Assembly: GCF_020707265.1 (NCBI RefSeq)
Contig: NZ_JAJFEQ010000001.1
Coordinates: 124,001-188,000 of the forward strand
Length of the DNA: 64,000 bases
Source: Massilia sp. IC2-477
GTDB taxonomy: Bacteria; Pseudomonadota; Gammaproteobacteria; Burkholderiales; Burkholderiaceae_D
Reading direction: 5' to 3'
This document shows positions 57,021-64,000 of the stretch, in pieces (position 1 is the stretch's first letter; each line of letters starts with the position of its first letter). The position numbers and the translations under genes were made by a program. Under the pieces are notes generated by a model, which saw only the letters and a program-made list of their open reading frames with translations, searched no databases and was not told where the DNA came from.

Positions 57021-58330
57021 TGTCCACCGCACCTCACAACGTGCAAGCCTATCGTGCGAGCTTGCTGCATTTTCACGCCGACCCGGCATTCCACGGCGAT
57101 GCCCACGCCTGGCACGAAGACGGCCTGCTGGTGGTCGAGGATGGCCGCGTCAAGGCCGCCGGCGATTATGCTGCGCTGATCGGCAGCTTGCCTGACGGCG
57201 TGACGCCGCACGACTACCGTGGCCAGCTCATCACCCCGGGCTTCATCGACACCCACCTGCATTACCCGCAGACCGACATGATTGCCTCGCCAAGCGAGGG
57301 CCTGCTGCCCTGGCTGGAGACCTACACCTTCCCGACCGAGCGCCGCTTCGAGGACCCGGCGCACGCCCGTGCGACCGCCGAGTTCTTCCTCGACGAACTG
57401 CTGCGCTGCGGGACCACCACCGCGGTCGTCTACTGCACCGTGCATCCGCAATCGGTCGACGCCTTCTTCGAGGCCAGCGAGGCGCGCAACCTGCGCATGG
57501 TGGCCGGCAAGGTGCTGATGGACCGCAACTGCCCGGATTTCCTGCGCGATTGCGAGGGCAGCGTGGGTGACAGCGCCGCCCTGATCGAAAAGTGGCACAA
57601 GCGCGGGCGCCAGCTGTATGCGATCACGCCGCGCTTCGCCCCGACCTCGACCGACGCCCAGCTGCGCGCCACCGCCGAACTGGCGAAGGCCTGGCCCGAC
57701 ACCTTCATCCAGACCCACGTCTCGGAAAACAAGGACGAGTGCAAGTGGGTGGGCGAACTGCATCCGCAGTCGCGCAGCTACCTGGACGTGTATGAGCGCT
57801 TTGGCCTGATGCGCCCGCGCGCGCTGTTCGGCCACTGCATCTGGCTCGACGACGAAGACTTCGCGCGCATGGCGGCCACCGGCAGCGCCGTGGCGGTCTG
57901 CCCGACCTCCAACCTGTTCCTCGGCAGCGGCCTGTTCGACTTCGAAAAGGCGGATGGGGCGAACGCGCTGCTCTCGCTCGGCACCGACGTCGGCGCCGGC
58001 ACCTCGTTCTCGATCCTGCAGACCATGAACGAAGCCTACAAGGTGGCGCGCCTGAAGGGCAGCTACCTGCCTGCGCTGCGCATGTTCTATCTCGCCACCC
58101 TGGGCGCGGCGCGCGCCATGGACCTGGAGGGCACGATCGGCAGCTTTGTCCCGGGTGCGGAAGCGGACTTCATCGTGCTCGACCCGAAGGCCACGCCGCT
58201 GCTGGCGCGCCGCACGGCGCAGCTGGAGTCACTCGAGGAGCTGCTGTTCGCGCTGGCGCTGCTGGGCGACGACCGTGCGGTCAAGGCGACCTATTCGGGC
58301 GGCGCCCTCGTTCATCGCCGCAGCGCGTAG
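57020..58330 (+). CDS. guaD: Guanine deaminase
   Basis: 436 residues, amidohydrolase fold: zinc motif FIDTHLHYPQ (about 75-84), metal ligands in TFIQTHVSENKDE and FGHCIWL, and Asp in LGTDVGAGTS. It deaminates guanine to xanthine, feeding XdhAB. The ATG overlaps the xdhC stop by one base. The stop codon TAG (58328-58330) lies inside palindromic element copy 4, which begins at 58327. Confidence 0.95.
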   Translation: MSTAPHNVQAYRASLLHFHADPAFHGDAHAWHEDGLLVVEDGRVKAAGDYAALIGSLPDGVTPHDYRGQLITPGFIDTHLHYPQTDMIASPSEGLLPWLETYTFPTERRFEDPAHARATAEFFLDELLRCGTTTAVVYCTVHPQSVDAFFEASEARNLRMVAGKVLMDRNCPDFLRDCEGSVGDSAALIEKWHKRGRQLYAITPRFAPTSTDAQLRATAELAKAWPDTFIQTHVSENKDECKWVGELHPQSRSYLDVYERFGLMRPRALFGHCIWLDDEDFARMAATGSAVAVCPTSNLFLGSGLFDFEKADGANALLSLGTDVGAGTSFSILQTMNEAYKVARLKGSYLPALRMFYLATLGAARAMDLEGTIGSFVPGAEADFIVLDPKATPLLARRTAQLESLEELLFALALLGDDRAVKATYSGGALVHRRSA

Positions 58331-58438
58331 GGTGGGCAGCTTGACCGCCCACGCGGTGATTGTCGAGGGCTCCACCATCGTGCCGGATGATCTCGCCGCC
58401 AGCTATCACCGCGTGGGCGGGGGACCCGCCCACCCTAC
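58327..58438. repeat. Palindromic element, GTAGGGTGG family, copy 4, at the guaD 3' end
   Basis: 112 bp with ends GTAGGGTGGGC and GCCCACCCTAC-type CCCACCCTAC. An inner perfect 16-bp inverted repeat (58345-58360 with 58405-58420) has the CCGCCCACGCGGT core. Its second to fourth bases are the guaD stop codon. As a long hairpin it could end or stabilise the xdh-guaD transcript. Confidence 0.86.
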
Positions 58439-58507
58439 GTGCCATATTGCAAAGGCCAACTCAACCGTATAGAGTTGCGCGGTCCACCGCACCAGAAAGT
58501 CACACCC

Positions 58508-60001
58508 ATGTACAAGAAACTGACCAGCAGCGTCCTGCTGGCCCTGGCTGTCGCCGGCGCCCCGGCCCTGGCCAAAGGCCCGGCGTCGACCGCGAACGAA
58601 GCCGCCACCGCCCGCCACTACGCCAGCCTGATCGCCGGCGAGCCGAAGCTGTCCGAACTGACCCTGTTCTTCACCCAGATGCCCAAGGGTGGCGACCTGC
58701 ACCACCATTATTCGGGTTCGGTCTACGCCGAGCAGTACGTCGACTTCCTCGACAAGCAGGGCTACTGCGTCAACAAGCAGACCTACCAGATCGAGACCAG
58801 GAAGGAAGTCGTCGAGGCCGAGCGCGCCAAGCCGGCCAAGGACCGCAACTGCCTGTCCACAAGCGAAGTGTATGCCGACGACTACACCTACCGCGAACTG
58901 CTGCAGCGCTGGTCGAACAAGGACTTCAACAACCACGGCGCGATCCAGCCGCCGCCGGACCGTCTGTTCTTCCAGACCTTCGGTTTCTTTGGCCCGGTCT
59001 CGAACGCGAACTTCCGCGAAGGCCTGCAGGAACTCAAGAAGCGCGCCATTGCGGAAAACGTCAGCTACATCGAGACCATGTTCAAGATGTCGCCCTTCGT
59101 CGTGAACAAGGAGTTCGACACCCAGGCCTGGCAGAACGCCAATGACGACAAGGCTTTTGAAGCCCAGATGGGCGCCTGGCTGGCGGTGCTGGAGCAGGAC
59201 GCCGGCTTCCGCAAGTCCCTTGAAGACTTCGTCAACAAGATTCACGAGTCGGCCGAAGGCATCGACGACGAGCGCTTCACCATGCGTTACCAGACCTATG
59301 TGCTGCGCCTGCTGAACCCCTCGCAGGTGTTCTCGTCGATGGTCTCGGGTTTCAAGGCCGCGGCCATGAGCGACAAGATCGTCGGCGTCAATATCGTCGG
59401 CCAGGAAAGCACCATGGTGTCGATGCGCGACTACGCGCTGCACATGAAGATGTTCCGCTTCCTGAAGTCGCGCTATCCGGAAGTGAAGATCGCCATGCAT
59501 GCCGGCGAGCTGGCGCTGGGCGACGTGCCGCCGGAAGGCCTGAAGTTCCACATCGACCAGGCCCTGGTGGTTGCGGGCGCCAATCGCATCGGCCATGGCA
59601 TCGACCTGGCGCACGAGACCAATGCCCCGGCCATCATGGCGAAGATGCGCAAGGACGATATCCCGGTCGAGATCAACCTGACCTCGAATGCCTTTATCAG
59701 CGGCATCGAAGGGGCCAACCACCCGATCACCCTGTACCGTAAATATGGCGTGCCCTACGTGATCTCGACCGACGACGCCGGCGTGACCCGTCACACCCTG
59801 TCGAACGAGTACGTGCTGTTCGCCAGCCGCTACAAGCCGGACTACGCGGAAATGAAGCGCACTTCGTACAACAGCATCCGCTACGCCTTTCTGTCGGTAG
59901 CAGAAAAACAACGCCTGACCCGTCAGCTGGAAGAGCGTTTCGCGGCGTTCGAAGCCCGGATCGCCGAACTCGCCCGCAGCGCCCCCGCAGCCAAGCGCTG
60001 A
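58508..60001 (+). CDS. Exported adenosine deaminase-like protein
   Basis: 497 residues from ATG 58508, which begins a good signal peptide (ending PALA, residue 22), so the enzyme acts outside the cytoplasm. Deaminase metal and catalytic residues are all there: DLHHHYSG (His65/67), KIAMHAGELALG (His, Glu), GHGIDLAHE, and VISTDDAGVTR. Longer than cytosolic Add (about 340) and closer in shape to the ADGF/secreted type. It would turn extracellular adenosine into inosine before uptake. It stands alone after the guaD element, with the purine genes upstream. Confidence 0.85.
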   Translation: MYKKLTSSVLLALAVAGAPALAKGPASTANEAATARHYASLIAGEPKLSELTLFFTQMPKGGDLHHHYSGSVYAEQYVDFLDKQGYCVNKQTYQIETRKEVVEAERAKPAKDRNCLSTSEVYADDYTYRELLQRWSNKDFNNHGAIQPPPDRLFFQTFGFFGPVSNANFREGLQELKKRAIAENVSYIETMFKMSPFVVNKEFDTQAWQNANDDKAFEAQMGAWLAVLEQDAGFRKSLEDFVNKIHESAEGIDDERFTMRYQTYVLRLLNPSQVFSSMVSGFKAAAMSDKIVGVNIVGQESTMVSMRDYALHMKMFRFLKSRYPEVKIAMHAGELALGDVPPEGLKFHIDQALVVAGANRIGHGIDLAHETNAPAIMAKMRKDDIPVEINLTSNAFISGIEGANHPITLYRKYGVPYVISTDDAGVTRHTLSNEYVLFASRYKPDYAEMKRTSYNSIRYAFLSVAEKQRLTRQLEERFAAFEARIAELARSAPAAKR

Positions 60002-60041
60002 TCAAAAAAACGGCACTTGACAGTGCCAACCTCTTCCAAAA

Positions 60042-60075
60042 GGGCAATGTGTGGCCACCGCGCTACACATTGCCC
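60042..60075. terminator. Long perfect hairpin after the adenosine deaminase-like gene
   Basis: GGGCAATGTGT (60042-60052) pairs with ACACATTGCCC (60065-60075), an 11-bp perfect stem with a 12-nt loop. No T run follows. It may act as a Rho-assisted end, mRNA stabiliser or regulatory stem. The nearby small hairpin (60012-60027) has its T run only on the minus strand. Confidence 0.4.
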
Positions 60076-60211
60076 ATCCATCTCCTTGGCAAAACGGATT
60101 TACAAATTAATTCGTTTCGCTGCTGAATTAGTCCTCTTATAATCGCGCCGCAGCAATTTCCACAGGTGAACTCCGTGTTGCGGACAACCGACACGGGACA
60201 GCCACGGGGAC

Positions 60212-60230
60212 TTATACGAAATACGTATAA
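60212..60230. promoter_or_regulatory. Perfect dyad TTATACG-N5-CGTATAA
   Basis: Seven-bp perfect arms separated by AAATA, about 250 bp before the receptor start. The string TATACGAA in it recurs in the xdhA leader at 52021-52028. A candidate operator shared by purine genes. Confidence 0.45.
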
Positions 60231-60477
60231 ATTTGTAAGCGAAATGGTATTTGTCACGCTAGATGCACTCATGCATAGTCGGCGAGTGACTATTTAGGAA
60301 AGACTTTTTTTCTACTTGGTCCACGCCTCATCGTGACTCCGGTGGCGTCATCAACCGGACATATTCAGACCTTACACTGCCATGCCGCTGCAAAAGTCTA
60401 GAACTTTTGGCAAGAATTCATGCAGGTGTAGCACTTGCTGTTGTAGTTTTCATAATGACACTCTAGGGGAGTTTTGA

Positions 60478-62850
60478 ATGCAATCCGCTTTTAACCAACA
60501 ACCGAAGCTGCGCCTGAGCGCGATCGCGCTGGCATGCCTGGCATGCGCCGGCGTCGCCCAAGCCCAGACGGCAACGTCTGACGAAGGCCAGGTTCGTTCG
60601 GAAGTTGTTATCACCGGCAAGAAACTGGGTATGGGTCTGATGGTCTTCGAAGAAGCGCCGAAAGCGCGTTCGACCGTCACCGCAGCGGAACTGGAAAAGC
60701 AGCGCCCGACCGGCAACGCCTATGAGGCACTGGAACTGCTGCCGGCAGTGAACAGCTACAACCACGATGCAACCGGCCTGTTCGGCGGCGGCCTGACCCT
60801 GCGCGGTTTCAACAGCGACCAGATCGGCGCCACCATCAACGGCGTGCCGGTGAACGACTCGGGTTCGTTCTCGGTGTACCCGCAAGAATACGTTGACCAG
60901 GAAAACACCTGCTCGCAGTTCGTGACCCAGGGTTCGACCGACGTCGACTCGCCGCAGGTCGGCGCGACCGGCGGTAACTTCGGCATCAACACCTGCAACC
61001 CGGAAAACAAGCAGCGCGTGCGCGTGATGCAGACCTTCGGCCAGCTGGACATGTTCAAGTCCTTCGTCCGCTACGACAGCGGCATTCTGCCGGACAACCG
61101 CTCGAAGCTGTTCGTGTCGTTCTCGCGCGCCATGTCGGACAAGTGGAAGGGCAAGGGCAAGGCAGAGCGTAACCACATCGACGCCGGCTTCAACTACGAC
61201 TGGGATCGCTTCAACTACATCCACGCCACCCTGCTGTGGAACGAAGCGCTGAACAACAGCATCAACAACCTGACGCTGACCGAAATCAACACCCGTGGTT
61301 ACTACTACGACACTAGCGACTACTTCGTCGGCCACCTGACCCCGCGTGCAGGCACTGCCCAGACCGAAGCTACCCAGACCCCGCTGTACCACGGCCTGTA
61401 CATCAACCCGTTCAAGAACGCGATTGCTTCGGCAACCGCCAAGTTCCGCCTGAGCGAAAACCTCGACCTGAAAGTGCTGCCGTACTTCTGGTATGGCTTC
61501 GGTAACGGTGGCCTGCAGCAGCGCGTCCAGCGCGAAAGCGGCAGCTTCCTGAACACCACGACCAACCGCCTCGGCGCATCGGTCGACCTGAACGGCGACG
61601 GCGATACGCTCGACACCATCATCATGGCGAACGCGTCGCACACCGACACCAAGCGTCCGGGTATCACTTCGTCGCTGAACTACCAGTGGAACAACCACAA
61701 CATCCTGGGTGGCTTCTGGTACGAGCGCGCCAAGCACCGTCAGACCGGCCCGATGGTCCCGGTGACCGCCGACGGCCGTCCGTACGATCCGTACCTGCAG
61801 ATCTACCAGATCCGCCGTCCGGACGGTTCGCTGTTCATGAGCCGCGACTGGGACACCATCTCGACCGCGTACCAGTTCTTCATCCAGGACACGATCACGA
61901 TGATGGACGACAAGCTGACCCTGAACCTGGGTCTGCGTACGCCGAACATCGAGCGTGACTTCACCAACTTCGCGAGCGAAGGCAACCAGAACCCGACCTA
62001 CAACATCGTCAAGAAGTACAAGGACGTGCTGCCGCAGCTGGGCGCCCGCTTCCGCATCACCAACGACGACCAGCTGTTCGCGTCGGTGGCGAAGAACATG
62101 AAAGCCCCGCCGAACTTCGTGTTCAGCAACGTCGGCACCAACGTGACCCTGGTTGGTAACCAGGCGACCCTGCGCGGCGACGTGCAGGAAGAGACCTCGT
62201 GGAACACCGACATCGGCTACCGCCACCAGAGCAACAACCTGATCGCGACCGTGACCGCGTTCTACGTCGACTTCAAGAACCGCCAGGCGACCGCGTTCGA
62301 CCCGATCACCAACACCAGCAGCTACACCAACGCTGGCAACGTGAAGAACCACGGCCTCGAGATCGAACTGGGCAACACTCCGATCAACGGCTGGGCAGCT
62401 TACGGTTCGTTCGGCTACACCCGCAGCAAGATCGAAGACAACCTGCGCGTGAGCGCCACGGGTACCCTGCCGACCGCCGGCAAGGAAATGCCGCTGACGC
62501 CGAAGCTGAAGGCCGGCCTGTCGCTGGAATACACCCAGGGCACGTTCTACGCCCGCGTGAAAGCCAAGGCAACCAGCCGCCAGGCAGGCACCCTGGTGAA
62601 CGACGAGTGGGCACCGGGTTACACCACCTACGGCTTCGATACTGGCTACACCTTCGACAACTGGGGTGTCTTCAAGCGTCCGAAGCTGCAGTTCAACATC
62701 AGCAACATCACCAACAAGCAGTATCGCAACCCGTCGTCGTCGACTGTCAACAACACCACCCCGTTCCCGGGCGTGACCAGCGTCGGCACCCTGCGTTACT
62801 ACCTGGGCGCACCGCGCTTCGCGTCGGTCACCCTGTCGGTGGACATCTAA
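60478..62850 (+). CDS. TonB-dependent outer-membrane receptor (purine-associated)
   Basis: 790 residues with a signal peptide ending GVAQA. The plug domain (about 40-165) shows LELLPAVNSYNHDATGLFGGGLTLRGFNSDQIGATINGVPVND, split around residues 85-128, and the barrel ends in FASVTLSVDI. Two cysteines in the plug (TCSQF and NTCNPE) may form a disulphide. Only about 790 residues, smaller than the xylan receptor. Its place between an exported adenosine deaminase and a 5'-nucleotidase suggests nucleoside or nucleobase uptake. A hairpin terminator follows. Confidence 0.9.
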   Translation: MQSAFNQQPKLRLSAIALACLACAGVAQAQTATSDEGQVRSEVVITGKKLGMGLMVFEEAPKARSTVTAAELEKQRPTGNAYEALELLPAVNSYNHDATGLFGGGLTLRGFNSDQIGATINGVPVNDSGSFSVYPQEYVDQENTCSQFVTQGSTDVDSPQVGATGGNFGINTCNPENKQRVRVMQTFGQLDMFKSFVRYDSGILPDNRSKLFVSFSRAMSDKWKGKGKAERNHIDAGFNYDWDRFNYIHATLLWNEALNNSINNLTLTEINTRGYYYDTSDYFVGHLTPRAGTAQTEATQTPLYHGLYINPFKNAIASATAKFRLSENLDLKVLPYFWYGFGNGGLQQRVQRESGSFLNTTTNRLGASVDLNGDGDTLDTIIMANASHTDTKRPGITSSLNYQWNNHNILGGFWYERAKHRQTGPMVPVTADGRPYDPYLQIYQIRRPDGSLFMSRDWDTISTAYQFFIQDTITMMDDKLTLNLGLRTPNIERDFTNFASEGNQNPTYNIVKKYKDVLPQLGARFRITNDDQLFASVAKNMKAPPNFVFSNVGTNVTLVGNQATLRGDVQEETSWNTDIGYRHQSNNLIATVTAFYVDFKNRQATAFDPITNTSSYTNAGNVKNHGLEIELGNTPINGWAAYGSFGYTRSKIEDNLRVSATGTLPTAGKEMPLTPKLKAGLSLEYTQGTFYARVKAKATSRQAGTLVNDEWAPGYTTYGFDTGYTFDNWGVFKRPKLQFNISNITNKQYRNPSSSTVNNTTPFPGVTSVGTLRYYLGAPRFASVTLSVDI

Positions 62851-62904
62851 TAACGCTACAATGCCTGCCGCTGCCTCACGCGGCAGGCGTAGCGTGCAGT
62901 ACCG

Positions 62905-62930
62905 AACAGGCCCGCAAGGGCCTGTTTTTA
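62905..62930 (+). terminator. Rho-independent terminator after the second TonB receptor
   Basis: AACAGGCCC (62905-62913), loop GCAA, GGGCCTGTT (62918-62926), then T residues. A second hairpin (62863-62871 with 62880-62888) lies just upstream. Confidence 0.88.
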
Positions 62931-62957
62931 CATCCAACCTCCAGTATTGACATCGAT

Positions 62958-64000
62958 ATGACGACCGACTTCCCGCGTGCCCCGGCACGGCTTTCCCGTG
63001 TCGCGCTGGCGCTTGCGCTTCCCCTGGCTGTCTCCGGCTGTACCTGGCTCGGCGCCGTCGCCAACTATTCCACGCAATCGGGCCGCAACGCGGTTGCGAA
63101 CGACCCTGTCACGATCAACCTGGTTGCCCTGAACGACTTCCACGGCAACCTGGAACCCAGCCGCTACACCCCGACCAACGCTGACGGCAGCAAGGCGAGC
63201 CCGATTCGCGCCGGCGGCGCCGAGGCGGTGGCAGCCGCGCTGCAGGCCTGGCGCAAGCAGGACAAGGACCTGCTGTTCGTCTCCGCGGGCGACCTGGTCG
63301 GCGCCAGCCCGGCGATGTCTTCGCTGTGGGGCGACGAGCCCACCATCGAGGCGATGAACATGCTCGACCTGCGCGTGTCCGCGGTCGGCAACCATGAATT
63401 CGATGCCGGCCGCAAGGAACTGCTGCGCCAGCAGCACGGCGGCTGCGATTCGCCGCGTCCGGACAAGGCCTGCCAGATGGCCAAGGATTACCGCGGCGCG
63501 AACTTCACCTACCTGGCCGGCAACGTGGTCGACAAGGCCACCGGCCAGCCCTTCATCCCGGCCTTCAGGGTCATCGAAGCCAAGGGCATCAAGGTCGGCC
63601 TGGTCGGCGTGGTGCTGCAGGACACCCGCTCGGTGGTGATGGCCTCCGGGATCGCCGGCCTGGAATTCGGCGACGAGGCGGCGGCCATCAACCGCGCCAT
63701 TCCCGCCATGCGCCGTGAGGGCGCCGACGTGGTCGTGGCCCTGGTGCACCAGGGCGGAAGTACCAAGGAAAGCGCGATGACTCCCGGCTGCAGCCAGCTC
63801 AAAGGCCCGATCGTCGACATCGTGAAAAAGCTCGATCCGGAGATCAAGCTGGTCATCACCGGCCACACCCACGAGGGCTACCTGTGCAAGGTCGACGGCC
63901 GTACCGTGACCCAGGCCTCGTCCTATGGCCACCTGCTGACCCGCATCGCCATGAAAGTGCAGAAGGGCGTGGGCAGCGTCGGCGAGATCAAGGTCGAGAA
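62958..64000 (+). CDS. 5'-nucleotidase / metallophosphoesterase lipoprotein, cut by the window edge
   Basis: Open from ATG 62958 to the right edge (347 complete codons, no stop). A lipoprotein signal with VSGC lipobox (Cys28) is followed by the metallophosphatase domain of UshA-type enzymes: LNDFHGN (Asp60, His62), SAGDLVGASP, VGNHEFDAG, and VITGHTHEGY near residue 305. The C-terminal nucleotide-binding domain would lie outside the window. It probably removes phosphate from nucleotides at the cell surface, giving nucleosides for the exported deaminase and TonB receptor upstream. Confidence 0.9.
   Translation, partial: MTTDFPRAPARLSRVALALALPLAVSGCTWLGAVANYSTQSGRNAVANDPVTINLVALNDFHGNLEPSRYTPTNADGSKASPIRAGGAEAVAAALQAWRKQDKDLLFVSAGDLVGASPAMSSLWGDEPTIEAMNMLDLRVSAVGNHEFDAGRKELLRQQHGGCDSPRPDKACQMAKDYRGANFTYLAGNVVDKATGQPFIPAFRVIEAKGIKVGLVGVVLQDTRSVVMASGIAGLEFGDEAAAINRAIPAMRREGADVVVALVHQGGSTKESAMTPGCSQLKGPIVDIVKKLDPEIKLVITGHTHEGYLCKVDGRTVTQASSYGHLLTRIAMKVQKGVGSVGEIKVE

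Larger units (their letters stand above)
60002..60477. other. 476-bp region before the second TonB receptor
   Basis: Contains a 6-bp hairpin (60012-60027) preceded by an A run, a long hairpin (60042-60075), a perfect dyad (60212-60230), a direct ATGCACTCATGCAT-like stretch near 60263, and a possible -10 CATAAT (60451-60456) before the receptor. No convincing reading frame. Confidence 0.55.

Overview
The window reads as a chromosomal segment of a GC-rich, xylan-degrading betaproteobacterium. The best fit is the family Oxalobacteraceae (Massilia/Telluria group). That placement is an inference from gene content: lpxC, a dciA-like gene, secA, argJ, a DUF815 ATPase, mutT, yacG, zapD, coaE, pilD, pilC and pilB lie in the relative order familiar from Burkholderiales, in a host with many TonB receptors and glycoside hydrolases. 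I saw no tRNA, rRNA, CRISPR array, integrase, transposase or prophage module.

Layout. 1-19.7 kb: conserved core (DMT transporter, lpxC, dciA-like, secA, argJ, DUF815 ATPase, mutT, yacG, zapD, coaE, pilD). It is interrupted by an O-acetylation pair (MBOAT plus AlgX/AlgJ-like) and by a block holding D-alanine catabolism (dadA, dadX, Lrp-type regulator), a TipAS-type MerR regulator and two secreted peptidoglycan hydrolases. 19.9-21.3 kb: a metallo-beta-lactamase-fold protein whose metal motif is eroded. 21.4-38.5 kb: glucuronoxylan utilisation (glucarate dehydratase, secreted SGNH esterase, GH67 alpha-glucuronidase, TonB receptor, GH3, xylose dehydrogenase-type SDR, GH51, GH43, GPH-family symporter), with uridine kinase and an orphan pseudopilin inside it. 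Five matching LacI-type half-palindromes lie in its three control regions. 38.6-41.1 kb: frameshifted TerC-like gene, TerB-like gene and a LysR regulator. 41.1-44.1 kb: pilC and pilB. 44.6-48.0 kb: porin, small substrate-binding-like protein and chemoreceptor in one transcription unit. 48.1-50.5 kb: ClpP-fold protein and DUF4153 membrane protein. 50.6-64.0 kb: purine breakdown (uraH, puuE, xdhA-xdhB-xdhC-guaD), then an exported adenosine deaminase, a second TonB receptor and a 5'-nucleotidase lipoprotein cut by the right edge.

How parts work together. In the xylan block, secreted enzymes and the first TonB receptor would debranch and import xylo-oligosaccharides, GH43/GH3/GH51 would release pentoses, the SDR would oxidise xylose, and GudD would handle glucarate made from glucuronate. 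In the purine block, nucleotides would be dephosphorylated and deaminated outside the cytoplasm, imported, and oxidised by GuaD and xanthine dehydrogenase towards allantoin. No urate oxidase or OHCU decarboxylase gene is visible here.

The most unusual feature is a family of four palindromic elements of 112-171 bp with shared ends (GTAGGGTGG...CCACCCTAC). One sits in frame inside xdhC and adds about 41 codons. Another supplies the guaD stop codon. Two copies carry a 25-nt internal palindrome whose arms differ in sequence but keep perfect pairing.
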